The notes: generated by a model not told the origin, from the letters alone. Shown: positions 52,775-61,335, counted from the stretch's first letter. The stretch: 64,000 nt of DNA from Changchengzhania lutea (GCF_006974145.1 NZ_CP039456.1:2976499-3040498), one strand, 5' to 3'. A program made the numbers and translations.

Positions 52775-53719
52775 ATGCTAAACAGAAGACATATACGTGT
52801 AAAAGTCATGCAAACCATATATGCCTATAAAGGCAGTGAAAGCGATGATTTTAGTAAAGATCAAAAATTCCTACTGTTCAGTATAGATAACATGTACAAC
52901 CTGTACCTTCTGTTGGTGTCGCTCTTGAGTGAAGTTCAAAAAAGAGCCGAAGCCGATTTACAAAAAAAACAAAAGAAACATTTAGCAACCTCTGAAGATA
53001 AAGATCCAAACAGGAAATTTGTTAATAATGAGTTGTTATTACTGTTAAAAGAAAACCTTCCACTTAAAGATCATTTAGAAGCACATAAAATCACCAATTG
53101 GGATTTAGATGCTGAATATGTTGATATCATTTTTAAAGCCATCACTTCAAGCGAATTGTATAAAGACTATATGCAGACCAGAGTTTCAGGGTTTAGGGAA
53201 GACAAAGATTTTATTGTAGATATTTTTAAGGAAATTATAGCGCCCAATGAAAAGCTTTACGAGTATATGGAAGATAAAAACCTAACTTGGTTAGACGACC
53301 TTCCTACAGTAAATACAACTATCTTGAAGTTGTTGCGTAAAGTGAAACCAAGTTCATCAGAAAATCATTTTATACCGAAGCTTTATAAAGACGCGGAAGA
53401 TAAACAGTTTGCAATAGACTTATTTAAAAAAACACTTCTGAATCAAACGACATTAAATAGTGAGATTGCGCTTAAAACCCAAAACTGGGATTCAGATCGT
53501 ATTGCCGATGTGGATTTTGCTTTACTGCAAATGGCTATTTGCGAATTGAAAAATTTCCCGTCTATACCAGTTAAAGTCACCATGAACGAATACTTAGAGA
53601 TCGCCAAAGAATATTCAACCCCTAAAAGCAGCATTTTCATAAATGGTATTTTAGATAAGTTGGTTAAGGAATATCAGGAAAGTGGTGATTTGAAAAAAGT
53701 GGGTCGTGGCTTGCTTTAA
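52775..53719 (+). CDS. nusB: Transcription antitermination factor NusB, long form
   Basis: The 314 residues begin LNRRHIRVKVMQTIYAYKGS, as NusB does. The NusB core is completed in the C-terminal 110 residues (DRIADVDFALLQMAICELK, VKVTMNEYLEIAKEYSTPKS, FINGILDKLVKEY). About 150 residues lie between these parts, so the protein is twice the usual 140-residue length; this long form is normal in Bacteroidota. NusB with NusE binds boxA RNA and supports rRNA transcription. A 160-bp repeat element is inserted 5 nt after its stop. Confidence 0.92.
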   Translation: MLNRRHIRVKVMQTIYAYKGSESDDFSKDQKFLLFSIDNMYNLYLLLVSLLSEVQKRAEADLQKKQKKHLATSEDKDPNRKFVNNELLLLLKENLPLKDHLEAHKITNWDLDAEYVDIIFKAITSSELYKDYMQTRVSGFREDKDFIVDIFKEIIAPNEKLYEYMEDKNLTWLDDLPTVNTTILKLLRKVKPSSSENHFIPKLYKDAEDKQFAIDLFKKTLLNQTTLNSEIALKTQNWDSDRIADVDFALLQMAICELKNFPSIPVKVTMNEYLEIAKEYSTPKSSIFINGILDKLVKEYQESGDLKKVGRGLL

Positions 53720-53724
53720 TTTTT

Positions 53725-53885
53725 GAACTCATCTTGGTTTTTTTCTATTTCCTAAAAAGCGGCTGTAATTTGCCCATATTTCGTTACTTTTATTATGTGT
53801 AGCCATGCTATGCTTTTCAAAAAGTGCCTCATCTGGACAAATTTCATCTCATTTTCGGTTAAAAACAAAAAACCAAGATGAGTTC
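53725..53885. mobile_element. 161-bp MITE-like element with 19-bp inverted repeats (copy 3)
   Basis: Arms GAACTCATCTTGGTTTTTT (53725-53743) and its exact reverse complement (53867-53885) are flanked by a direct TTT (53722-53724 and 53886-53888). The arm sequence after GAACTC differs from copies 1 and 2, but self-complementarity is kept. The interior is nearly the reverse complement of the copy 1 interior (shared CTATTTCCTAAAAA, TTTGCCCATATTTCGTTAC, CAAAAAGTGCC, CTCATTTTCGGTTAAAAAC). It starts 5 nt after the nusB stop. Confidence 0.8.
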
Positions 53886-53964
53886 TTTATTAAGAGTTAA
53901 GTAAAAAGTTTTTAATCGATTAAATAATTCTTACTTTTATCCCCAAATTATAAAATTACATATT

Positions 53965-54459
53965 GTGAAAAAATTAATATTAGCATTAAGTGCACTGTGT
54001 TTAGTGGCATTTACCTCCTGTAAGGAGGACGCATCAAAAAAGATTGATGAAAATAATGTAGCTGAAGCTGCTGAAAGGGACGCAAGTTCTTCTGAGTTTC
54101 CAATTATAACGTTTGACAAACAGGTTCATGATTTTGGCGAAATTGAAGCCAAGACTCCAGTTGAAACGGTATTTAAATATACCAACACTGGTGATGCACC
54201 TTTAGTTATTACAGATATTAAAAGTTCATGTGGTTGTACGGTACCACAAGATTGGAGTAGAGAGCCTTTAGCCGCTGGAGAATCTGGACAATTTACTGTT
54301 AAGTTTAATGGAAGTGGTGCTAACAAAGTATCTAAAAGCATTACGGTTACAGCAAATACAGAAAAAGGAACAGAAGTAGTAAAAATTACGGCATTCGTAA
54401 AGGCAGACCCTAATGCGAAAGCAAAAGGAATTAGTGCTGCTGCAAACCCTGTACAATAA
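53965..54459 (+). CDS. DUF1573 domain lipoprotein
   Basis: The 164-residue protein has a lipoprotein signal (KKLILALSALCLVAFTSC, with Cys19 as the lipid site) and a DUF1573 domain: HDFGEIEAKTPVETVFKYTN, VITDIKSSCGCTVPQDW, AGESGQFTVKFN. The Ig-like domain has the conserved CGCT motif. Function of the family is unknown. The start is GTG 53965; it is followed by yajC after 8 nt, the usual pairing in this group. TACTTTTA upstream is one base off the -7 consensus. Confidence 0.88.
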   Translation: MKKLILALSALCLVAFTSCKEDASKKIDENNVAEAAERDASSSEFPIITFDKQVHDFGEIEAKTPVETVFKYTNTGDAPLVITDIKSSCGCTVPQDWSREPLAAGESGQFTVKFNGSGANKVSKSITVTANTEKGTEVVKITAFVKADPNAKAKGISAAANPVQ

Positions 54460-54467
54460 ATTATATA

Positions 54468-54767
54468 ATGGGAGAAGGAGGAATAGGTCAGTTTTTACCG
54501 TTTGTTTTAATGTTTGTTATTGTGTATTTCTTTATGATTGCACCACAAATGAAGCGCGCTAAAAAAGAGAAGAAGTTTGCTGCAGAATTAAAACGAGGCG
54601 ATAAGGTGATTACCAAAAGTGGTTTACACGGTAAAATTTTAGAGCTGAATGATAAAGACGGTAGTTGCATTATTGAAACGATGTCTGGTAAAGTTAAGTT
54701 TGAACGCTCAGCCATATCAATGGAAATGAGTACTAAACTCAATGCACCAGCCGTAGTAAAAAAGTAA
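54468..54767 (+). CDS. yajC: Preprotein translocase subunit YajC
   Basis: A 99-residue protein with one N-terminal membrane helix (FLPFVLMFVIVYFFMI), then the family motif APQMKRAKKEKKF and GDKVITKSGLHGKI. YajC associates with SecDF at the inner membrane. It is the second gene of the DUF1573-yajC unit and is followed by a clear terminator. Confidence 0.95.
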   Translation: MGEGGIGQFLPFVLMFVIVYFFMIAPQMKRAKKEKKFAAELKRGDKVITKSGLHGKILELNDKDGSCIIETMSGKVKFERSAISMEMSTKLNAPAVVKK

Positions 54768-54784
54768 ATAAAATCTATATTTAA

Positions 54785-54818
54785 TAAAAAGAGCTTCCTT
54801 TAAGGAGGCTCTTTTTTT
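54785..54818 (+). terminator. Rho-independent terminator after yajC
   Basis: AAAAAGAGCTTCCTT and AAGGAGGCTCTTTTTTT form a 15-bp stem with one mismatch, followed by a T-tract. It begins 18 nt after the stop. Confidence 0.85.
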
Positions 54819-55258
54819 GCTTTAATAGCTTGAAGGATCACGTATTATAATTATCTTAACCATTAGCATTTGCTATCGGCGGTCTGTTTTTGTACATTTG
54901 CGCCATGGAAAAGAGAAATCATGAAAGACGGAATTGCAGAATATTTAACTTCAACTATCTGGTTTTTAGAAATCAGTCAGACAAATTTATTCCTCCAGCG
55001 AATTAATTTGAACTTCAAGAGCAGCTAAAGTTCGCTCTATTATCGGTAGTGATTAAAAAGAAGTGCTTTATTAAGATTTGCCATTTTTTTTTAAAATCTA
55101 CGATTAACATTTTCACACTTACAGTCTTAAGTAAAGAATCTCATTAGCATGCAGCAATAATAGAAATAAAACTATTAACACTTGTTCTAAGCTATCGCAA
55201 ATTGATAAGGATAGGATTTACAAATAAACAATTGTCAACTATTACAAACATCAAACAA
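54819..55258 (+). other. Intergenic region after yajC with a promoter and no recognisable gene
   Basis: A perfect TACATTTG-C box (54893-54900) is followed at 54905 by a 33-codon ORF (MEKRNHERRN…) and at 54921 by an overlapping 35-codon ORF (MKDGIAEYLT…). Neither resembles a protein I know. From about 55030 to 55258 the DNA is AT-rich without an ORF. The promoter followed by short broken frames suggests a decayed gene or a small RNA. Confidence 0.4.
54893..54900 (+). promoter_or_regulatory. Candidate promoter -7 element without an obvious gene
   Basis: TACATTTG plus C matches the TAnnTTTG consensus exactly. It lies 75 nt after the yajC terminator, so it would start a separate transcript. Confidence 0.5.
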
Positions 55259-55450
55259 ATGAAAATTATATATATTAAAAGAAAAACAACCCAAGAAAAA
55301 AGACATAGTGTTGCTATGGGTGAATTAACTACAAAAGTGACCTATATTAAAAAGTATTTATTGGGTTTACCGCTTAAAACGATACATAAATACAGAGAAA
55401 CATATTACGGTGAAGTAAAAGACTGTAATGATTGTATGTTGTTCGTTTAG
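55259..55450 (+). CDS. Small hypothetical protein, 63 residues
   Basis: The ORF reads MKIIYIKRKTTQEKRHSVAM, then a basic middle (KVTYIKKYLLGLPLKTIHKY) and ends KDCNDCMLFV with a CxxC pair. It has no signal peptide or membrane helix. ATG 55259 gives a strand-like N-terminus; the frame extends 19 codons further upstream without support. I do not recognise it. Composition and the compact, charged sequence make a real small protein plausible. Confidence 0.45.
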   Translation: MKIIYIKRKTTQEKRHSVAMGELTTKVTYIKKYLLGLPLKTIHKYRETYYGEVKDCNDCMLFV

Positions 55451-55496
55451 AGTATTTTTAAAGCCACTATTAAGTTACCTAGAAACAGAATAACAC

Positions 55497-55644
55497 ATGA
55501 AACATCCATAACTAATCCCGATAGCTATCGGATAAGAAACAATAAGTATAGATACATGAAACGAGCATGCTAAAAGCTTTATCACCCAAGGGAATGATTA
55601 ATAGCGAACAGCATGTGACCTGTGAAAACAATAGATATAAACAC
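55497..55644 (+). promoter_or_regulatory. Conserved 5' leader of proC with two mini-ORFs, shared with pssA
   Basis: Two tiny ORFs, Met-Lys-His-Pro-stop (55497-55511) and Met-Lys-Arg-Ala-Cys-stop (55556-55573), each follow an ACATGAAA start like that of proC itself. Between them is a near-palindrome ATCCCGATAG/CTATCGGAT. The second half repeats the blocks of the pssA leader: ATCACCCAAGG, TGATTAA, GCATGTGACC and AACAATAGATATAAACAC. Part of the unit is duplicated here compared with pssA (three ACATGAAA sites instead of two). Confidence 0.5.
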
Positions 55645-56451
55645 ATGAAAGTACTCGTAATTGGAGCTGGTAATATGGGGCTCACCTATGCCGAAGGCAT
55701 GTCTAAATCTAAACTTCTTAAGAAGGAGAATATTATGGTTTTAGATACCTCTGAAGAAAAACTTCAAGAGCTTAATAAAATAGCGCATTTTGATACTTTT
55801 GAAAAACTGGATGATTGTGTTCCTGAAGCAGATATTATTTTTGTTGCAGTCAAACCGTACCATGCGGAAGGTGTATTTGCAGCTCTTAAGCCGCTTGTCC
55901 AATCGCAGCAAATTATTGTATCCATAATGGCTGGGGTTACCATTGAATCCATTCAAGAACTAACAGACCTGGAGAAAATAGTTAGAGCCATGCCAAATTT
56001 ACCGGCAAAAATTGGAAAAGGATTAACATCCTTTGTTATTTCTTCAGAAGTGTCCAGAATTGAAATGCTAACTATAGAAAGTCTATTGGATACCACAGGG
56101 AAATCAATTCAGGTTTCAAGCGAAAAATTAATTGATGCTTCCACGGGAATTTCAGGGAGTGGCCCAGCATATGTTTTTTATTTTATGCAAAGTATGATGG
56201 AAGCTGCATTAAAAATGGGCTTTTCAAAAAAGGATTCAACCGTTTTAGTAAGTCAGACTTTTTTAGGTGCCATTGAACTATTTAATCAATCCAACTTATC
56301 ACCAAATTCGTGGATGAAAAAAGTAGCATCAAAGGGTGGAACAACACGTGCAGCATTAGATTCTATGGAAGATAATAACGTAAACGAATTAATAAAAGAT
56401 GCCGCTTTTGCTGCGTTTAACAGAGCAGTAGAATTAGGTAAAGAACACTAA
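55645..56451 (+). CDS. proC: Pyrroline-5-carboxylate reductase
   Basis: ProC reduces pyrroline-5-carboxylate to proline with NAD(P)H. The N-terminus KVLVIGAGNMGLTYAEGM is the dinucleotide-binding loop. Later hallmarks are IIFVAVKPYHAEGV, VRAMPNLPAKIGKG, the signature GISGSGPAYVFYFMQSMMEA (about 170-189) and SKGGTTRAALDSME. Length (268) is normal. I use ATG 55645; the frame runs 26 codons further upstream through the conserved leader, which is not coding. It stands alone. Confidence 0.95.
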   Translation: MKVLVIGAGNMGLTYAEGMSKSKLLKKENIMVLDTSEEKLQELNKIAHFDTFEKLDDCVPEADIIFVAVKPYHAEGVFAALKPLVQSQQIIVSIMAGVTIESIQELTDLEKIVRAMPNLPAKIGKGLTSFVISSEVSRIEMLTIESLLDTTGKSIQVSSEKLIDASTGISGSGPAYVFYFMQSMMEAALKMGFSKKDSTVLVSQTFLGAIELFNQSNLSPNSWMKKVASKGGTTRAALDSMEDNNVNELIKDAAFAAFNRAVELGKEH

Positions 56452-56598
56452 GTTTATTATAAGAAATTACAGTTCTTACATATTTATCGTTTAATCCAAG
56501 CCCTTGAAGTATGAGTGGTTTTTTAATTTACACGGTTACCACATATTCAGGCTTATAATGAGTATTTTTACAACTTATTTTATAGAATAATAATTTAG

Positions 56599-58365
56599 AT
56601 GCAACACCTTAAAGGCTCTCCAAAAGATAAAACAAAATCAAAAGTAACCATGGCGCAAGCCTTTAAAACCATTATTTGGCCACGCCGAAATCTGGTTTTT
56701 ATTGGCTTAATTCTTATCGTCATTAGAAGTTTGTCCGGTTTAATTCTACCCTGGCAGAGTAAAGTATTACTGGATGAGGTCGTGCCAAGTAAAGATGTGT
56801 CACTATTATATAATTTGATAGTTATTGTCCTAATCGCTATTTTAGTGCAAGCCGTGACCTCCTTTCTTTTAACACGTATCTTAAGCGTGCAGGCACAATA
56901 CCTCATTAGCGAATTACGGGCACAAGTGCAGAAAAAAGTACTGTCCCTGCCCATCAGTTTTTTTGATAATACCAAATCTGGTGCCTTGGTATCTCGTATT
57001 ATGAATGATGTTGAAGGTGTGCGAAATTTAATTGGGACGGGTTTAGTGCAACTCGTAGGCGGCACATTTACAGCTATTGTTTCTTTGGTGATTTTGATAA
57101 AAATAAATCCATGGATGACCCTTTTTGTATTCATTCCACTATCTATATTTGGGTACATAGCCTTAAGAGCCTTCAAATACATTCGACCTATTTTTAGAAA
57201 TCGAGGTAAAATAAACGCCGAAGTCACCGGGCGATTAACAGAAACATTAGCGGGTGTTCGCGTCATAAAAGCCTTTAATGCTGAAGCGCAAGAAAACGTC
57301 GTGTTTGAAAAGGGTGTTGACAAATTATTTCAAAATGTTAAAAAAAGCCTGACGGCCACAGCTTTAATGACCAGTTCATCAACCTTTTTAATAGGTGTTG
57401 CTACCACAGGTATTATGGGTATTGGCGGGTATTATATGATGCAAGGTGAAATGACGACTGGAGATTTTTTGTTCTTCACTTTAATCCTCGGGTTTATGAT
57501 TGCACCCATTGTTCAAATGAGTAATATAGGGAGTCAATTAACCGATGCCTTGGCGGGTTTGGATAGAACTGAAGAGCTTATGAATATGACAGCTGAGGAG
57601 GACGATTTGGAAAGAAGTATCCAGCTCAACACCATTCAAGGGGATATTGCCTTTGAGGATGTATCGTTCTCATATGAAGCAGGTAAAGAAGTCCTTCATA
57701 ATATAAATTTTAAGGCACCAGCAGGATCTGTTACAGCTTTAGTGGGTAGCTCGGGGTCAGGAAAATCTACTATAGCAGGCTTATCTGCTACATTTTTAAA
57801 TCCAAAATCTGGTAAGGTGACCATTGATAATCAAGATTTATCCAAAGTTAATTTGAGCAGTTATCGCAAGTTTTTGGGCGTGGTGTTGCAAGATGAATTT
57901 TTATTTGAAGGCACTATAAGAGAAAACATCATGTTTCCGAGACCAAATGCATCAGAAAGCGATTTGCAGAATGCTGTTAAAGCGGCATACGTTAACGAGT
58001 TTACAGACCGTTTTGATGATGGTTTGGAAACGTTAATAGGCGAACGCGGGGTAAAACTTTCTGGCGGACAACGTCAACGATTGGCCATTGCAAGAGCCAT
58101 ATTAGCAAATCCTAAAATAATTATTTTGGATGAAGCGACCTCAAATTTAGATACAGAGAGTGAAGCATTGATTCAGAAAAGTTTATCTGAACTTATAAAA
58201 AACAGAACCACTATTGTCATAGCGCACCGGTTAAGTACAATTAGACGCGCAGATCAAATCCTTGTGATTGAAGCTGGACACATTATGGAACGTGGTACGC
58301 ACGACGAATTAATCGCCACTCAAGGCAGGTATTATGATTTATATACTTATCAAGCTAAAATTTAA
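56599..58365 (+). CDS. ABC exporter, fused membrane and ATPase domains
   Basis: A 588-residue half-transporter: six helices (about 35-320), ATPase with Walker A GSSGSGKST (about 390), VVLQDEFLFEGTIRENIMFP at the Q-loop, KLSGGQRQRLAIARA and Walker B IIILDEATSNLD with the catalytic Glu intact. It should work as a homodimer exporting lipids, peptides or drugs; the substrate is not evident. A DinB-family gene follows after 8 nt. Confidence 0.92.
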   Translation: MQHLKGSPKDKTKSKVTMAQAFKTIIWPRRNLVFIGLILIVIRSLSGLILPWQSKVLLDEVVPSKDVSLLYNLIVIVLIAILVQAVTSFLLTRILSVQAQYLISELRAQVQKKVLSLPISFFDNTKSGALVSRIMNDVEGVRNLIGTGLVQLVGGTFTAIVSLVILIKINPWMTLFVFIPLSIFGYIALRAFKYIRPIFRNRGKINAEVTGRLTETLAGVRVIKAFNAEAQENVVFEKGVDKLFQNVKKSLTATALMTSSSTFLIGVATTGIMGIGGYYMMQGEMTTGDFLFFTLILGFMIAPIVQMSNIGSQLTDALAGLDRTEELMNMTAEEDDLERSIQLNTIQGDIAFEDVSFSYEAGKEVLHNINFKAPAGSVTALVGSSGSGKSTIAGLSATFLNPKSGKVTIDNQDLSKVNLSSYRKFLGVVLQDEFLFEGTIRENIMFPRPNASESDLQNAVKAAYVNEFTDRFDDGLETLIGERGVKLSGGQRQRLAIARAILANPKIIILDEATSNLDTESEALIQKSLSELIKNRTTIVIAHRLSTIRRADQILVIEAGHIMERGTHDELIATQGRYYDLYTYQAKI

Positions 58366-58373
58366 TTCATCCT

Positions 58374-58895
58374 ATGAAAACTAAAGATTTGTCATTCACT
58401 GAATATAATGCATACTATAGTCAATACCTCAATATGCTTTCGGGTAATTTAGATTTGATAGGTGGTTATAATCAGGGCTTATCACAGATTATAGAATTTT
58501 TTAAAACAATTCCAGAAGGCAAATTGACTTATAGCTATGCAGCTGGAAAATGGACCATAAAAGAAGTGTTTCAGCACATAATAGATACTGAACGTGTATT
58601 TATGTATCGATGTTTTCGAATAGCAAGACGTGATATAACAGCTCTGGCAGGGTTCGAGCAGGATGACTATATAGCACCTTCTAAAGCGAATAAAAAATCT
58701 TTAGAACAATTGCTTGAAGAATACCGAACAGTAAGGGAAAGTAGTATCGTGTTTTTAAAGAGCCTTTCTGAAGTGGATTTAGAGTATTTAGGAAACGCCA
58801 ATGGAACATCGCTTTCCGCTCGGGCAGCAGCTTTTATACTCTTAGGGCATGAAAAGCATCATGTGGAAATTATTCAAAATAGGTATTTAGCGTAA
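58374..58895 (+). CDS. DinB family protein
   Basis: The 173 residues form a four-helix DinB-like domain: YSYAAGKWTIKEVFQHIIDT, ERVFMYRCFRIARRD, and LLGHEKHHVEIIQNRYL. Three histidines in the usual places (His about 68, 161 and 165) would bind a metal. DinB proteins in Firmicutes include bacillithiol-dependent transferases; function here is unknown. It is probably co-transcribed with the ABC exporter. Confidence 0.88.
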   Translation: MKTKDLSFTEYNAYYSQYLNMLSGNLDLIGGYNQGLSQIIEFFKTIPEGKLTYSYAAGKWTIKEVFQHIIDTERVFMYRCFRIARRDITALAGFEQDDYIAPSKANKKSLEQLLEEYRTVRESSIVFLKSLSEVDLEYLGNANGTSLSARAAAFILLGHEKHHVEIIQNRYLA

Positions 58896-58942
58896 TCTAT
58901 TTATAGAACCCTGTAAAATTAACTCCGAGTTATACGTTGTGA

Positions 58943-58985
58943 CGTTCGGCGGTATTAGCCCGATAGGGCTAGATACTGCTGAATG
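58943..58985 (+). other. Strong RNA hairpin downstream of the DinB gene
   Basis: CGTTCGGCGGTATTAGCCC and GGGCTAGATACTGCTGAATG pair around a GATA loop, giving a stem of about 19 pairs with one bulged G. Three pairs are G-U on the plus strand and would be A-C mismatches on the minus strand. That favours a plus-strand RNA structure. No U-tract follows, so it is not a standard terminator. Confidence 0.5.
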
Positions 58986-59118
58986 AATTTGGTTATGGTT
59001 CCGTTACGGTATAGTGTGCGAGTTTCATTCTACTCTCACTATAAATTAAACAGAAAGACTTGGATCTCTAATTAGGAATTTTAGAAGTAATGAACTAGAG
59101 TAACTGTTACCACATGTT

Positions 59119-59869
59119 TTATTTGTCATCAGGAAATTCACCAACCAATTTACCATTCTCGTTAAAAAATTGAAGTTTAGCAATATCTGTAGAATCAATA
59201 AATATTTTTACTCTTTCTTTTCCCAATCTATCTCTCATTGACAGTTGAGGAATTTCATTCTCACTGCCAAGAAATAATCTTTCAGAACCTAATTCACGAG
59301 ACTTTTTCAGTGCATTTATTTTCATTAATTATTTCTTTTTTCCTTTTATCCGAGATGCTATCATATTTAAATTCATGTATTAAATCTAAGTTTTTTCCAA
59401 AACTGCCATTTCCTTTTCTATCATAAAAAGTTATACCGGATTTTACAAGATCGTGAATATTTTCTTTATGCTCTAAATTTATTACTTGATTGTCATTATA
59501 TCTGTCAAAAGATAAATGACCAACACCGTATTTTCTTCCATCCGGAAATTCACCACTATTAAAGACAAGCCCACCTATTTCATCACCTTTTTCATTGAAG
59601 AAAATCATTCCTGCCATATGCTGTCTTTCAATCATATTTACAGGATATTCTTTTCCGTTTATTCTTGGTGCAGCAATACGTTGTTTATTGGAAATTGCCA
59701 TAACAGTTGTACCGTCTTCATTTACAATATTTATTCTTTCAGCAGTTAATACTTCAAATTTGGTATTTGTTTTTTGGGTAAAACTCATTAAAAGAAATGA
59801 AAATAATATAGCCCAACAAAAAATATTGCTTACAATTAATAATCGAATTTGATTTTTAGATAAGTTCAT
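59119..59869 (-). pseudogene. Frameshifted gene for a membrane-anchored hypothetical protein
   Basis: Two overlapping frames (59294-59869 and 59119-59325) look like one protein split by a 1-nt insertion. The first starts with a helix (LLIVSNIFCWAILFSFLLM), has repeated beta-hairpin motifs (MIFFNEKGDEIGGLVFNSGE, GITFYDRKGNGSFGKNL), and ends out of frame. The second continues with INALKKSRELGSERLFLG and ends LQFFNENGKLVGEFPDD, the same hairpin motif. Removing one A in the AAAA run near 59316 joins them as …IINEINALKKS…. The family is unknown to me; sequencing error or programmed shifting are alternatives. Confidence 0.7.
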
Positions 59870-60231
59870 TTTAATAAATTATTTATTGGTTAATATATTA
59901 AAGACGAATTAATTAAATGTCTGTTGCAATTCTCTTTAAATGTGTTGCGGTTTGTATATGGTTTGCTCCGTTCGTGTGTTACGTTGGATAGGTATTAATT
60001 AATAAAAGAAATAACCTAAATGGAAATCTTATGGATTTTTCTATTACCGATTAACATTCTTTATTATTGGTACGAAGAAACCATTCACTGAAATTGTCTT
60101 GTATATCTTTCACTTGAGAATACAACTAATACAACTTAATGTTACAACCAAAAGCACTTTGTAAGCTCCGAGCTTGTAATATTATTGTAATAGATAATTT
60201 GTTTTTTTTATAATTTATATTTAGGTCGCCG
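59870..60231. other. Intergenic region between two minus-strand genes
   Basis: This 362-nt AT-rich stretch contains no supported gene. The only open frame of note is a 23-codon hydrophobic one on the plus strand (60020-60091, MEILWIFLLPINILYYW…), too short to call. A TTGTATATGGTTTGCTCCG segment near 59955 looks like repeat remnants often seen in accessory flavobacterial DNA, but I cannot confirm it. Confidence 0.4.
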
Positions 60232-61335
60232 TCACAATGTTATGAGTTTAGTTATCGTATCTGATCCTATTCCCCTTAGTCTTGAAGTATGTTGTTTATA
60301 TAGCAACTCACTATTCTTTTTGATACGGTAGGTTTCGATACTCATCCATTTTTCTTTTTCAGTCATATAGTCTTCATTAAAAAGTAGCTTTGACAAATCC
60401 CTTATAACTTTATAGTTTGAAAAACCGTGGGCATTCTCTTTCTCTTCTGTAGCATTGTTGATGAATTTGCCTATAATTTGAATTGTGGTTTTATCAGATT
60501 TTACCAATTCAACTAGTTTTGCCCTGTATTCTAGATCTGTTTGTTGAAGTAAAGGGAATTCAACATAATCGGAAAAATGTTGCCCTTCATGTGTTAGGTA
60601 GCTAACCTTGAAATTTTCTGTATCCTTATCATAGGCTTTATCTACTGCATAAAGAGCTTTCCTCTTTGCCCAACCACTTGCATAACTTCTTCCGAAAGTT
60701 GTATAATGGGACCATCCTGTTGAAATAAAATCATGCATTAGGTGTACAGTTACATTAACTGAGTCGTCAATCAGTTCAATATGGTATTTTTTGACGTGCT
60801 CTTTTTTCCAAAGAAATAAATCATAGAGATGTCCTGTTTTGCCAAATGCATTTGAGTAATAACCTCTTTCATTCAAAAAATCGTTAGAGTATTTGTATAA
60901 ATCATGTTGAATAGAACCTAGAGGAATTTTCTCAAATTTATATTTGTTCTCATACAAATAGTTAGCCATGGTTTTGATGAATAATGAGTCAGCCTTTTCC
61001 ACGGTTAAACTATCTAGCATTACAGTCTTCCAATAGTTATGAAACTTGTCCACAATCTCAATAATTATTGAATCTTTTGTTTTATAATCATAGGTGTCAG
61101 ATTTGTTAATAAAACGTGCATAATACTTATCTTTTAACCTCAAATCTTTTTCATTGAGAGTTTTTTCATTAATTGTATCTAATATATTAAATACATTAAC
61201 CAGTTCCCCTCTTAAAGCAAGTGGGTATATCTTTTCAAAGTTAGGATTGCTTGAATCAGTAGTGCTTTCTGAATTCTTCTTTGTCATGCAGGAAATAAGA
61301 AATAAAAGTAAAAATGCTACATATATTAATTTCAT
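60232..61335 (-). CDS. Hypothetical lipoprotein with HExxH motif
   Basis: The 367 residues have a lipoprotein signal (LIYVAFLLLFLISC, lipid site Cys16). The rest is mostly helical and charged. Residues 249-253 read HEGQH, in LTHEGQHFSDY, a good fit to the zincin motif HExxH; Glu269 or Glu275 could be the third ligand. SGWAKRKALYAVDKAY and EYRAKLVELVKS flank it. I know no named family, so a surface or periplasmic zinc peptidase is only an inference. It stands alone, downstream of an AraC-type gene on the same strand. Confidence 0.7.
   Translation of the reverse strand: MKLIYVAFLLLFLISCMTKKNSESTTDSSNPNFEKIYPLALRGELVNVFNILDTINEKTLNEKDLRLKDKYYARFINKSDTYDYKTKDSIIIEIVDKFHNYWKTVMLDSLTVEKADSLFIKTMANYLYENKYKFEKIPLGSIQHDLYKYSNDFLNERGYYSNAFGKTGHLYDLFLWKKEHVKKYHIELIDDSVNVTVHLMHDFISTGWSHYTTFGRSYASGWAKRKALYAVDKAYDKDTENFKVSYLTHEGQHFSDYVEFPLLQQTDLEYRAKLVELVKSDKTTIQIIGKFINNATEEKENAHGFSNYKVIRDLSKLLFNEDYMTEKEKWMSIETYRIKKNSELLYKQHTSRLRGIGSDTITKLITL

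Noticed and set aside
55567-55644. 26-codon N-terminal extension of proC
   Set aside because: It translates the conserved leader, and the dinucleotide-binding motif of ProC begins right after ATG 55645.
56595-57323. 242-codon open frame on the minus strand
   Set aside because: It lies entirely inside the ABC exporter gene on the other strand, which has complete family motifs. The frame reads as a low-complexity, Lys/Arg/Thr-rich chain and matches no family.
60020-60091. 23-codon hydrophobic ORF, possibly a small toxin
   Set aside because: It has no start-site support, partner or conserved context, and such frames are expected by chance in AT-rich DNA.
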